Assembly: GCF_025947185.1 (NCBI RefSeq)
Contig: NZ_CP110001.1
Location: 2,852,001-2,916,000 of the forward strand
Length of the DNA: 64,000 bases
Source: Flavobacterium sp. N2038
Lineage (GTDB): Bacteria; Bacteroidota; Bacteroidia; Flavobacteriales; Flavobacteriaceae
Direction: 5' to 3'
Positions 24,095 through 34,340 of this stretch are shown piece by piece. A program made the translations under genes and the position numbers. Under the pieces are notes generated by a model. That model was not told the origin of the DNA. It made no database searches and saw only the letters and a program-made list of their open reading frames with translations. Position 1 is the stretch's first letter. Each line of letters opens with the position of its first letter.

Positions 24095-25563
24095 TTATCC
24101 AATTTTTTTCATTGCTGTCATAGATTCTCTCAACCATGCGCCTACTTCTTCGATAGGATGTTGACGAATTTCTTTGTTTACTGCAATTAATACCGCATTA
24201 TCTACTCCGTTTGAAGTTGAAAATGGTTTCCCGATTATATTTGTTTCAACAGTTTTCATGAACTCAGTCAATAACGGCTTACAAGCATGATCAAATAAAT
24301 AACAACCATATTCTGCAGTATCAGAAATTACACGGTTCATTTCGAATAATTTCTTTCTTGCAATTGTATTAGCAATCAAAGGCAATTCGTGCAATGACTC
24401 ATAATAAGCTGATTCTTCGATAATTCCAGCCTCAGTCATCGTTTCAAAAGCCAATTCAACACCCGCTTTCACCATTGCAATCATTAATACTCCGTTATCA
24501 AAATATTCCTGCTCAGAGATAGGAGCTTCTTGCGGAGCTGTTTTCTCGAAGTTAGTTTCTCCTGTAGCTGCTCTCCATTTCAACAAGTTAACATCATCAT
24601 TAGCCCAGTCAGCCATCATAGTACTAGAGAATTCTCCAGAAATAATATCGTCCTGGTGTTTTTGGAATAACGGACGCATAATATCTTTTAATTCTTCTGC
24701 AAGCTCATAAGCTTCAATTTTTGCAGGATTAGAAAGACGATCCATCATATTTGTAATACCACCATGTTTCAAAGCCTCAGTGATAGTTTCCCATCCGTAT
24801 TGGATTAATTTTGAAGCATAAGCAGCATCGATTCCTTTTTCGACCATTTTATCAAAACATAAAATAGATCCAGTTTGCAATAATCCGCAAAGGATTGTTT
24901 GCTCTCCCATTAAATCTGATTTTACTTCGGCTACAAAAGATGATTTTAAAACCCCGGCTTTGTGTCCTCCGGTTGCTACTGCGTAAGCTTTTGCCTGATC
25001 TAAACCAAATCCGTTTGGGTCATTTTCAGGGTGAACAGCGATTAATGTTGGTACACCAAATCCTCTTTTATATTCTTCACGAACCTCAGAACCAGGACAT
25101 TTTGGAGCACACATAATAACAGTGATATCTTTACGAATTTGCATTCCTTCTTCAACAATATTGAATCCGTGAGAATATGCTAAAGTCGATCCATTCTTCA
25201 TTAATGGCATAATTGCAGTAACTACAGCAGTATGTTGTTTATCCGGAGTTAAGTTACATACAAGGTCGGCAGTTGGAATTAATTCTTCATAAGTTCCCAC
25301 TTTAAAACCATTTTCGGTAGCGTTTTTATAAGAAGCTCTTTTTTCAGCAATTGCATCTGCACGTAATGCATAAGAAATATCCAGACCTGAATCTCTCATG
25401 TTTAAACCTTGATTTAAACCTTGTGCACCACAGCCTACAATGACAACTTTTTTCCGGCCAATGCAGCAATACCGTCTGCAAATTCAGACTGCTCCATAAA
25501 TTCACAAACTCCTAATTGTTCTAATTGTAATCTAAGTGGTAATGTGTTGAAATAATTTGCCAT
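24095..25563 (-). pseudogene. ilvC: Ketol-acid reductoisomerase, interrupted by a one-base deletion
   Basis: NADPH-dependent reductoisomerase, the second common step of isoleucine and valine synthesis. The start is ATG at 25563 ([18 protein letters not shown]). The frame breaks in the NADP Rossmann loop: [16 protein letters not shown] needs seven A in the run after GCCGG, but only six are present (T run 25448-25453 on the plus strand), giving an early stop. The remaining frame to 24095 is intact ([25 protein letters not shown]) and total length with the base restored is 489 residues, normal for the long form. Either a sequencing deletion or a real null allele. Last gene of the ilv operon. Confidence 0.92.
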
Positions 25564-25639
25564 TTTGTTTTAAAATATTTAATGAAATGAAATTTAATAA
25601 TTGATTAATTTATAACTAGTTGTGTTTAAAAATCTTTTT

Positions 25640-26161
25640 TTACTTGAATGTTTCGAGCATTGTTGAGATTTCCATTTTTTCTTTAGAAACCGAAATTCTT
25701 CCAGAACGTACAAACTGCATAATGCCGTAAGGTTTGAATTTTGCATATAATTCTTCTATTTCTGAACGTCTTCCAGATTTAGAAATCACAAAGAAATCTC
25801 TAGAAACCGTAACAATAGTAGACTGGCTGTCTTTAATAATATTCTGAATCTGCTTTTCATCAAACAACAAACTGGATTGAATTTTAAACAAAGCATTCTC
25901 TAGATAAATAGTTTCTTCATCTGTATGATAAAAAGCTTTTATAACTTCAATTTGCTTTTCGATTTGTCCAACAATATTCTGAACCCATTTTTCAGTTGTG
26001 TTTACCACAATAATAAATCTGGAAACATTCTCTATTTCTGATTCTGAAACGTTTAAACTTAATATATTAATGTGTCGCTTTAAGAATATCCCCGATATTC
26101 TATTCAACAATCCTACATTATTTTCTGAATATACCGATATGGTAAATGTTTTATCTTCCAT
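25640..26161 (-). CDS. ilvN: Acetolactate synthase small (regulatory) subunit
   Basis: Regulatory partner of IlvB that confers valine feedback control. The N-terminal ACT domain (residues about 5-78) reads FTISVYSENNVGLLNRISGIFLKRHINILSLNVSESE. A second domain (about 80-173) ends in a region with SGRISVSKEK. Length 173 is standard. It lies 91 nt after ilvB, with a GTTTCAAG-word hairpin in the gap, and 76 nt before ilvC. Confidence 0.93.
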   Translation of the reverse strand: MEDKTFTISVYSENNVGLLNRISGIFLKRHINILSLNVSESEIENVSRFIIVVNTTEKWVQNIVGQIEKQIEVIKAFYHTDEETIYLENALFKIQSSLLFDEKQIQNIIKDSQSTIVTVSRDFFVISKSGRRSEIEELYAKFKPYGIMQFVRSGRISVSKEKMEISTMLETFK

Positions 26162-26177
26162 TGTTTTTTAGTTTTAT

Positions 26178-26246
26178 TTGTTTCATGTTTCAAGTTTCAT
26201 GTTCTGCTGCGAACGTGAAACCTGAAACATGAAACTTGAAACTTTT
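26178..26246. repeat. GTTTCAAG-word inverted repeat within the ilv operon
   Basis: Runs of GTTTCATGTTTCAAG on the left face GAAACCTGAAACATGAAAC on the right across a short GC-richer loop. It lies inside the operon, so it is not simply an end-of-operon terminator. It could reduce read-through or protect an mRNA end. Confidence 0.7.
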
Positions 26247-26252
26247 TTTTCT

Positions 26253-27941
26253 TTAGCTTAATCTAATTTCTGAAACACAAGCTCCGGTTGGAATCATAGG
26301 GAAAACATTATTCTCTTTTTCCACCATAACTTCTAAGAAATAAGAATCTTTTGAAGCCAGCATTTCTGCCACAGCTGCATCTAAATCCTCTCTTTGTGTT
26401 ACTTTTTTAGATTTAATATGATACCCTTCTGCAATAGCAACAAAGTTTGGATTAATCATTTTTGTTGAAGCATATCTATTGTCAAAAAACAATTCCTGCC
26501 ATTGACGCACCATTCCTAAAAATTCATTGTTTAAAACCACAATTTTTACCGGAACCTGAGTTTGAAAAATAGTTCCCAATTCCTGAATGGTCATCTGGAA
26601 TCCGCCATCGCCAATAATAGCAACAACCTCACGTTCAGGTTTTCCCATTTTTGCACCAATAGCTGCCGGAAGAGCAAATCCCATTGTACCTAATCCGCCG
26701 GAAGTGATATTACTTTTTGATGAATTAAATTTTGCATAACGACATGCAAACATTTGATGCTGACCAACATCTGAAACAATAATAGCATCTCCTTTTGAGT
26801 GTTTATTAATCATTTCAAGAGTTTCACCCATCGAAATTCCTTTACCGTTTGTTGGGTTTAATTCTTCTTTTATAACAGAATCGTACTCGATTTTGTGCAA
26901 TTCTTTGAATTCATTATGCCATAAATCGTGCGATTTTGCATCAATCAAAGGAAGTAAAGCCGCTAAAGATTCTTTTACATCTCCTAATACAGCGACTTCA
27001 GTTTTCACATTTTTATCAATCTCTGCCGGATCTATTTCAAAGTGAATTACTTTTGCCTGTTTCGCATAAGTACTTAATTTACCCGTAACACGATCATCAA
27101 AACGCATTCCGAATGCAATTAAAACATCACATTCATTCGTTAATAAATTCGGGCCGTAATTTCCGTGCATTCCAAGCATTCCTACATTTAACGGGTGATC
27201 TGTTGGTAAGGCCGAAAGTCCTAAAATTGTCCAGGCAGCCGGAATTCCAGATTTTTCAACCAAAGCTTTAAATTCAGCTTCAGCTTTACCCAAAATAATC
27301 CCTTGCCCAAAAACAATAAAAGGTTTTTTAGCACTATTAATCAAAGCAGCAGCTTCAGCCACTTTATCTAATTTTAATTTAGGAACCGGAGTATAACTTC
27401 TAATTCCTGCACATTTTTCATAACTATAATCAAACTCGTCAAACTGAGCATTTTTAGTAATATCAATCAATACAGGCCCTGGACGTCCAGAACGTGCAAT
27501 ATAAAATGCTTTTGCAATTATTTCAGGAATCTCAGAAGCTTCTGTAATTTGATAATTCCATTTTGTTACAGGAGTCGAAATACCAATAATATCGGTTTCC
27601 TGAAAAGCATCAGAACCTAACAAATGTTTTCCAACTTGTCCTGTGATACAAACCATAGGAGTTGAATCGATCTGCGCATCTGCAATTCCAGTGACTAAAT
27701 TTGTTGCCCCCGGCCCAGATGTTGCAATTGCCACACCAACTTTTCCTGTAGCTCTTGCATAACCCTGAGCTGCATGAGTTGCACCTTGCTCGTGACGTAC
27801 TAAAACATGGTGTAACTGATCCTGGAATTTATATAATTCATCGTAAACCGGCATAATAGCCCCACCCGGATAGCCATAAACCAAATCTACTCCTTCTTCT
27901 AATAAACATCTTATAACGGCTTCTGCCCCTGATATTCTCAT
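26253..27941 (-). CDS. ilvB: Acetolactate synthase large (catalytic) subunit
   Basis: Thiamine-diphosphate enzyme that condenses pyruvate with pyruvate or 2-oxobutyrate. I chose the ATG at 27941 (MRISGAEAVIRCLLEEGVD), the usual family start, over a TTG 24 nt upstream; length 562. The catalytic Glu lies in VRHEQGATHAAQGYAR (about 43-60), the FAD-contact region near residue 280, and the ThDP motif GDGGFQMTIQEL ... LNNEFLGM in the C-terminal third. Preceded by a 164-nt gap after ilvD holding an AATTTCAAAAATC-word hairpin. Confidence 0.95.
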   Translation of the reverse strand: MRISGAEAVIRCLLEEGVDLVYGYPGGAIMPVYDELYKFQDQLHHVLVRHEQGATHAAQGYARATGKVGVAIATSGPGATNLVTGIADAQIDSTPMVCITGQVGKHLLGSDAFQETDIIGISTPVTKWNYQITEASEIPEIIAKAFYIARSGRPGPVLIDITKNAQFDEFDYSYEKCAGIRSYTPVPKLKLDKVAEAAALINSAKKPFIVFGQGIILGKAEAEFKALVEKSGIPAAWTILGLSALPTDHPLNVGMLGMHGNYGPNLLTNECDVLIAFGMRFDDRVTGKLSTYAKQAKVIHFEIDPAEIDKNVKTEVAVLGDVKESLAALLPLIDAKSHDLWHNEFKELHKIEYDSVIKEELNPTNGKGISMGETLEMINKHSKGDAIIVSDVGQHQMFACRYAKFNSSKSNITSGGLGTMGFALPAAIGAKMGKPEREVVAIIGDGGFQMTIQELGTIFQTQVPVKIVVLNNEFLGMVRQWQELFFDNRYASTKMINPNFVAIAEGYHIKSKKVTQREDLDAAVAEMLASKDSYFLEVMVEKENNVFPMIPTGACVSEIRLS

Positions 27942-27961
27942 AGTATATTGTTTTTTCAATG

Positions 27962-28100
27962 TCAAATTTCAATTTCAAAAATCAATAGCAATTTCAAAAA
28001 TCAATTTCAATCTTAAACTTTAAATTGATTTTTGAAATTTTTAATTTTTATTGCTATTGCTTTTTGTCATTGTCATTGATATTGATTTTTGATATTGTTT
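27962..28100. repeat. AATTTCAAAAATC-word inverted repeat between ilvD and ilvB
   Basis: AATTTCAAAAATCAATTT (27990-28007) pairs perfectly with 28022-28039 around 14 nt. Further copies of the word lie on both sides, followed by a TTGCTATTG/TTGTCATTG run. It fills nearly the whole gap between the two genes. Confidence 0.8.
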
Positions 28101-28105
28101 TTTAA

Positions 28106-29778
28106 TTAATTATCGGTAACGCAACCTGTAGAAGCGCTTGACACCGATCTAGCGTACTTAAACAAAACTCCTCTGTCAACTTTTAAAGGAGGCTGAACCC
28201 AAGCTGCTTTACGAGCAGCGAATTCTTCGTCAGATATCTTCAGGTCGATTGTATTTTTCTTAGCATCGATAGCAATTATATCTCCATCTTTTACTAGTGC
28301 AATACCACCACCGTCATATGCTTCTGGTGTAACGTGCCCTACCACGAAACCGTGTGAACCTCCGGAGAATCTACCGTCTGTGATTAGTGCACAGGTGCTT
28401 CCTAATCCGGCTCCAATAATTGCAGATGTAGGTTTTAGCATTTCAGGCATCCCCGGACCACCTTTTGGTCCACAACCTCTAATGACGACTACATTGCCTG
28501 GTTTAATTTTTCCGGCTTCAAGACCTGGAATTACTTCAAATTCACCTTCAAAAACAACAGCTGGTCCTTCAAAATATTCTCCTTCTTTTCCACTGATTTT
28601 TGCTACAGCACCTTCAGAAGCAAGATTTCCGTATAAAACCTGAATGTTTCCTGTTGATTTTAAAGCTTTTTGAATTTCATGAATCACTTCTTGTCCATCC
28701 TGTAAATCTGGAGTTGAAGCTAAATTTTCAGCAACTGTTTTTCCAGTTACAGTCAAACAATCCCCGTGAATAAGTCCAACTTTTAACAGATATTTCATTA
28801 CTGAAGGAATACCTCCAACTTCATGAATATCTTCCATCATGTATTTACCACTTGGCTTCATATCAGCAAGAACCGGGGTTCTGTCATTAATAGCCTGAAA
28901 ATCATCTAGAGTAATTGTAATACCAACAGAATGTGCCATTGCAATCAAATGCATAACTGCGTTTGTAGAACCTCCCAAAACTGCTACAATTGTAATAGCA
29001 TTTTCAAAAGCCTTACGAGTCATAATGTCTCTTGGCTTAATATCTTTTTCTAATAAAACTTTAATAGCAGCTCCTGCAGCAAGACATTCGTCTCTTTTTT
29101 CCTGACTCAAGGCAGGGTTTGAAGAACTATATGGCAAACTCATTCCCAAAGCTTCAATTGCTGAAGACATAGTGTTTGCAGTATACATCCCTCCGCATGC
29201 ACCAGCCCCGGACAAGCATTTTTAATTACTCCTTTAAAATCCTCCGGAGTAATTTCGCCTTTTACTTTTTTTCCTAAAGCTTCAAAAGCAGAAACAATAT
29301 TCAGTGTTTCTCCTTTCCATTTTCCAGAGTGAATTGAACCTCCGTAAACCATCATTGAAGGACGATTTAATCTTCCCATTGCAATTAATGCTCCGGGCAT
29401 ATTTTTATCACAGCCAGGAATTGCAATAATACTATCATACCATTGTGCTCCTGCAACTGTTTCTATAGAATCTGCAATTACATCACGAGAAACCAAAGAA
29501 TAACGCATTCCTTCTGTACCGTTTGAAATCCCGTCACTAACACCAATGGTATTAAAAATAAGTCCGACAAGATCTGCATCCCAAACACCTTTTTTAACAT
29601 CTTTTGCTAAATCATTCAAGTGCATGTTGCAAGTGTTACCATCGTAACCCATGCTCACAATACCAACTTGTGCTTTTTTCAAATCTTCTTCAGTTAAACC
29701 AATACCGTATAACATGGCTTGCGCCGCAGGCTGTGTCTGATCTTGAGTGATGGTTTTGCTGTACTTATTTAATTCCAT
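28106..29778 (-). pseudogene. ilvD: Dihydroxy-acid dehydratase, interrupted by a one-base deletion
   Basis: Iron-sulfur dehydratase, the third common step of isoleucine and valine synthesis. The start is ATG at 29778 ([28 protein letters not shown]). The frame breaks in the cluster-ligand motif: N-A-C-P-G-A-G-A-C-G-G needs five G after CC, but four are present (C run 29206-29209 on the plus strand). The remainder is intact to TGCVTDN at 28106. Restored length is 557 residues, typical. The other Cys ligands ([15 protein letters not shown]) are present. First structural gene behind the leader-attenuator; the deletion would abolish the enzyme if real. Confidence 0.92.
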
Positions 29779-29807
29779 TATGTATTATTTTATTTTAATT
29801 TTTGTTC

Positions 29808-29838
29808 AAAAAAAAACCTTCCAGTATTTGGAAGGTTT
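29808..29838 (-). terminator. Attenuator hairpin of the ilv operon
   Basis: On the minus strand AAACCTTCC pairs with GGAAGGTTT around a 7-nt loop and runs into eight T, 30-60 nt before the ilvD ATG and 24 nt after the leader peptide stop. A competing AATATA/TATATT stem lies between the stop and this hairpin. The layout is that of a transcription attenuator. Confidence 0.85.
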
Positions 29839-29861
29839 GTAATATAGTTTTTCAATTATAT

Positions 29862-29939
29862 TTATACCATTCCCAACGCAGATGTGCTAATCACATTGAC
29901 AACAACGATAGAAGTAATAATAATAATTGAGTTTTGCAT
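29862..29939 (-). CDS. Ile/Val-rich leader peptide of the ilvDBNC operon
   Basis: A 25-codon frame from ATG at 29939 to TAA at 29862. It begins MQNS, then has IIIITSIVVVNVI, and ends STSALGMV. Eleven residues are Ile or Val, plus one Leu, including four Ile codons in a row and three Val codons in a row. It sits between a promoter element (29960-29967) and a terminator hairpin (29808-29838), ahead of ilvD. By analogy with enteric ilv leaders, ribosome stalling at these codons when Ile- or Val-tRNA is short should prevent the terminator and allow ilvDBNC expression. Mechanism inferred; the frame and hairpin are seen directly. Confidence 0.85.
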   Translation of the reverse strand: MQNSIIIITSIVVVNVISTSALGMV

Positions 29940-29959
29940 TTTTTTTCTTTTCAGTGAGC

Positions 29960-29967
29960 CAAAAGTA
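29960..29967 (-). promoter_or_regulatory. Promoter -7 element TACTTTTG of the ilv operon
   Basis: Matches TAnnTTTG on the minus strand, 20 nt upstream of the leader peptide ATG. Confidence 0.65.
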
Positions 29968-30049
29968 TAAAAACTTTAAGAACTAAAAAAATAAAATCTC
30001 AACATTTCACACACTTCTTGTTATTTCTTATACTTTTTAACAAAAAATA

Positions 30050-31168
30050 TTAAACAATTGTTGATTGTCCAATATGAACGTTGTCATTATTAAAATAAAG
30101 CAGATCATCTTTGCTGAAAATAAAATTAGAAACAAACTCCCCTACTTCATTGGTACCGAATTTTGAATCTGCTTTTAAATCAACTGTAACTACTTTAAAT
30201 TCTATTGCTTTTTCTACAGCCTGATATATAACATTAGCTTCTTTGAACAAACCAAAATGTTCTAACAACATTGCTGCAGATAAAATTGAAGCAATCGGAT
30301 TTGCAATATTTTTTCCTTTTGCCTGTGGATAAGAGCCATGAATTGGTTCGAAAAGCGCATTCTTTTCTCCTAAAGATGCCGAAGCCAATAAACCAATTGA
30401 ACCTGTGATAACACTTGCTTCATCAGATAAAATATCTCCAAATAAATTCTCTGTCAGAATCACATCAAATTGTTTTGGGTTTAAAATAATCTGCATTGCT
30501 GCGTTGTCTACAAACAAAAAGTCAAGAGCTACATCTGGATAACTTTCGCCCACTTTCTGAACTACTTTTCTCCATAATCTTGAAGTTTCTAAAACATTTG
30601 CTTTATCCACCATTGTTAACTTTTTACGTCGGTTTTGTGCCGATTTGAAAGCTAAATGTGCAATTCTGGTAATTTCTTCTTCTGAATATTCACATAAATC
30701 TGAGGCATGTGTGCCATCTTCATTTAATGTTTTAGCTCCAAAATACGCTCCACCTGTTAATTCTCTGAAAATAGTAAAATCAGCACCCTCAATAATTTCT
30801 CTTTTTAAAGGAGAAGATTCAAGTAAAGATTTATAAGGTTTAATAGGGCGAATGTTTGCAAACAAGCCTAACTCCTTACGCAATTTTAATAATCCCTGTT
30901 CCGGACGCACCTTTGCATTTGGATTATTATCATACTTAGGATCTCCAATTGCGCCAAATAAAACGGCATCTGTATTTAAACAAAGATTTAGCGTTTGCTC
31001 CGGAAGTGGGTTTCCTGTTTTCTCAATTGCGATTGCCCCCATAAGAGCCTCCTCAAAAACAAATTCATGATTGTACACTTCGCCAATGGCGTACAAAGCT
31101 TTTTTGGCTTGTAAAACTACTTCTGGTCCAATACCATCTCCTGGTAAAACTGCTATTTTCAAATTCAT
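30050..31168 (-). CDS. leuB: 3-isopropylmalate dehydrogenase
   Basis: NAD-dependent oxidative decarboxylation in leucine synthesis. Motifs: LPGDGIGPEV at the N terminus, the family signature region VDNAAMQIILNPKQFDVILTENLFGDILSDEASVI (metal and substrate contacts), and GSYPQAKGKNIANPIA. The 372-residue length includes a short C-terminal extension (LYFNNDNVHIGQSTIV) that I recall from flavobacterial LeuB. It lies 75 nt after leuA, likely in one transcript. leuC and leuD, which commonly sit between or beside these genes, are absent from the window. Confidence 0.95.
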   Translation of the reverse strand: MNLKIAVLPGDGIGPEVVLQAKKALYAIGEVYNHEFVFEEALMGAIAIEKTGNPLPEQTLNLCLNTDAVLFGAIGDPKYDNNPNAKVRPEQGLLKLRKELGLFANIRPIKPYKSLLESSPLKREIIEGADFTIFRELTGGAYFGAKTLNEDGTHASDLCEYSEEEITRIAHLAFKSAQNRRKKLTMVDKANVLETSRLWRKVVQKVGESYPDVALDFLFVDNAAMQIILNPKQFDVILTENLFGDILSDEASVITGSIGLLASASLGEKNALFEPIHGSYPQAKGKNIANPIASILSAAMLLEHFGLFKEANVIYQAVEKAIEFKVVTVDLKADSKFGTNEVGEFVSNFIFSKDDLLYFNNDNVHIGQSTIV

Positions 31169-31243
31169 AACGTCTCGTTCTTTATGATTTAAATCTTTAT
31201 TTTTTTTCTATTTTTTTGCTTCTTTCTTCTATCCTCTTCTCAA

Positions 31244-32440
<1,197 letters not shown>

Positions 32441-32454
32441 TCACATTGTGATAA

Positions 32455-32485
32455 CAAATATATATCGTACTTATGCAGTACAAAA
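32455..32485 (-). promoter_or_regulatory. Promoter TTTTG-N18-TATATTTG for leuA-leuB
   Basis: On the minus strand TATATTTG (32462-32455) with TTTTG 18 nt upstream (32485-32481), 30 nt before the leuA ATG. The spacer contains the near-palindrome GTACTGCATAAGTAC, a possible regulator site. Confidence 0.7.
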
Positions 32486-32574
32486 TTCATTTTATTGAAA
32501 TTATACTGTTCATAAAACAAATTATACCACAATAGATAACTGACAATCAATAAGTTACATTATTATTTTTTACA

Positions 32575-34119
32575 ATGGCTAACCATCAAAAAGATTTCCT
32601 ATTTGTTCTGATTAAATCACTTTCTAAATCTGAAAAAAGACAATTTAAAATTTTTGCGAGTCGATTAGAAACAAGTTCAAACACAAAGTTTATCGAATTA
32701 TTCAATATTTTAGACAAATCTGAAACCTACGATGAAAAGCTGATTCTCAAGAGTGGCATCATTAAAAAAATACAACTATCCAACTTAAAATCATATCTTT
32801 ACAAACAAATTTTAGTAAGCATACGTTTAAATATTCCGAGCCAGAATATTCGTTATCAATTGCGTGAGCAAATAGATTTTGCGGGTATTCTCTACAATAA
32901 AGGATTGTATAAGCAGAGTTTAAAAATTCTGGATAAAACAAAACAGGTAGCTCTTGAGAATGATGAAAAATATATGGCTTATGAAATTGTAGAATTCGAA
33001 AAACTTATCGAATCACAATATATTACACGAAGTATTCAGGGCCGTGCCGATGAACTGGTTATTCAGGCAAAAGAGCTGAATTATCGTAATACCATCTCAA
33101 GTAAATTATCAAATCTATCCTTACAACTTTACGGAATCATGCTAAAAACAGGTTACGTAAAGAATGATGAAGAATACAAATATATCGATGATTACTTTAA
33201 TAAACATATTGCAAAACTAGATGAAACCAAGTTTGGTTTTCGTGAAAAATATTGGTTCTACAATGCCAATTTATGGCGCAGTTTCTTGGTTCAGGACTTT
33301 CTGGCGAGTTATAAATATGCTTATAAATGGGTGCAGCTTTTTTATGATAACCCAAATATGATTTACCAGAATCCGGTATTTTTCCTAAAAGGAAACCACT
33401 ACTTTCTGGAATCACTTTATATGCTGAAATATCAGTCGAATTTTAGAAAATACCTATCTCTTTTAGAAGAAACAATTGCAGATGATAAATTCCCTGTGAA
33501 TGATAACATTGCATCACTATCATTTTTATATGTTTATAACAATAAGTTGAATTTACATATTCTGGAAGGTACTTTTGAAGAAAGCGAATATTTAATTCCT
33601 GAGATTTTAGATAAATTAAAGCTTCATAGCGAACATCTTGACGAACATCATGAGATGCTGTTTTTCTACAAAATCGCTTCTATTTACTTTGGAAGTGAAA
33701 AATATAATGAATGCATTAATTATCTGGACAAGATCATCAACAATAAAAACCTCTCGATGCGCGAAGATCTAATGTGCTTTGCAAGGCTTTTATCTTTGAT
33801 TGCTCATTATGAATTAGGAAAAGACTATTACTTAGAAAATCATCTAAAAAACACTTATAAGTTTCTATTAAAAATGAACGACTTACATGAAGTTCAAAAG
33901 GAAATTATTAAGTTCCTTAGAAACCTGAATAATTTTTATCCAACTGATATCAAGAAGGAATTCAAAAAAATGCATGCCCGTTTTGTAGAACTGGAAAAGA
34001 ATACTTACGAAAAAAGAGCTTTCTTATACTTAGATATTATTTCCTGGCTTGAAAGTAAAATTGAGAATCGTAAAATTGCGGATATCATTAAGGAAAAGGC
34101 AAAGTTGAATAGTAGATAA
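32575..34119 (+). CDS. Large helical repeat protein of unknown function, 514 aa
   Basis: Soluble, no signal peptide. The protein is almost entirely alpha-helical with spaced aromatic pairs (LYNKGLYKQSLKILDKTKQVALENDEKYMAYEIVE, IASIYFGSEKYNECINYLDKIINN) that resemble divergent TPR-like helix pairs, suggesting a scaffold. It begins MANHQKDFLFVLIKSLSKSEKRQFKIFASRL, a start I recall as conserved in flavobacterial homologues. It is divergent from leuA with a 149-nt shared upstream region. No enzymatic motif. Terminated by the hairpin at 34152-34184. Confidence 0.8.
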   Translation: MANHQKDFLFVLIKSLSKSEKRQFKIFASRLETSSNTKFIELFNILDKSETYDEKLILKSGIIKKIQLSNLKSYLYKQILVSIRLNIPSQNIRYQLREQIDFAGILYNKGLYKQSLKILDKTKQVALENDEKYMAYEIVEFEKLIESQYITRSIQGRADELVIQAKELNYRNTISSKLSNLSLQLYGIMLKTGYVKNDEEYKYIDDYFNKHIAKLDETKFGFREKYWFYNANLWRSFLVQDFLASYKYAYKWVQLFYDNPNMIYQNPVFFLKGNHYFLESLYMLKYQSNFRKYLSLLEETIADDKFPVNDNIASLSFLYVYNNKLNLHILEGTFEESEYLIPEILDKLKLHSEHLDEHHEMLFFYKIASIYFGSEKYNECINYLDKIINNKNLSMREDLMCFARLLSLIAHYELGKDYYLENHLKNTYKFLLKMNDLHEVQKEIIKFLRNLNNFYPTDIKKEFKKMHARFVELEKNTYEKRAFLYLDIISWLESKIENRKIADIIKEKAKLNSR

Positions 34120-34151
34120 AATTCCAATTTTTAAATTCCAAATTCCAATAA

Positions 34152-34184
34152 AAAAGCTCTGAAAAAATATTTTTCAGAGCTTTT
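34152..34184. terminator. Bidirectional intrinsic terminator
   Basis: AAAAGCTCTGAAAAA / TTTTTCAGAGCTTTT, perfect 15-bp arms with a 3-nt loop, 33 nt after the stop of the 514-residue protein gene. Confidence 0.9.
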
Positions 34185-34242
34185 GTCATTTCTGACATAC
34201 TTTATCTAAAATATATTCAATTCAAAATAATTTAATTCAAAC

Positions 34243-34267
34243 CCGACAGGCTTTAAAAACCTGTCGG
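34243..34267. repeat. CCGACAGG/CCTGTCGG palindromic element
   Basis: Perfect 8-bp GC-rich arms around 9 nt, out of character with the AT-rich surroundings. It resembles dispersed extragenic palindromes I associate with Flavobacterium genomes. Single copy here. Confidence 0.6.
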
Positions 34268-34282
34268 ATTTACTAAACATAA

Positions 34283-34317
34283 AAAATCCCAAATTCGAGA
34301 TTGGAATTTGGGATTTT
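34283..34317. terminator. Terminator-like hairpin before the M1 peptidase stop
   Basis: AAAATCCCAAATTC (34283-34296) pairs perfectly with 34304-34317 around 7 nt, with A and T runs on either side. It serves the leftward M1 peptidase gene and incorporates the AATTCCAA word. Confidence 0.8.
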
Positions 34318-34340
34318 TAAAATTGGAATTTAAAGAAACT

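Larger units (their letters stand above)
34118..34336. repeat. AATTCCAA-word arms enclosing three hairpins
   Basis: Runs of AATTCCAA at 34118-34150 and of TTGGAATT at 34299-34336 are complementary. Between and within them lie a terminator (34152-34184), a CCGACAGG/CCTGTCGG element (34243-34267) and a second terminator-like hairpin (34283-34317), all between convergent genes. Confidence 0.75.
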
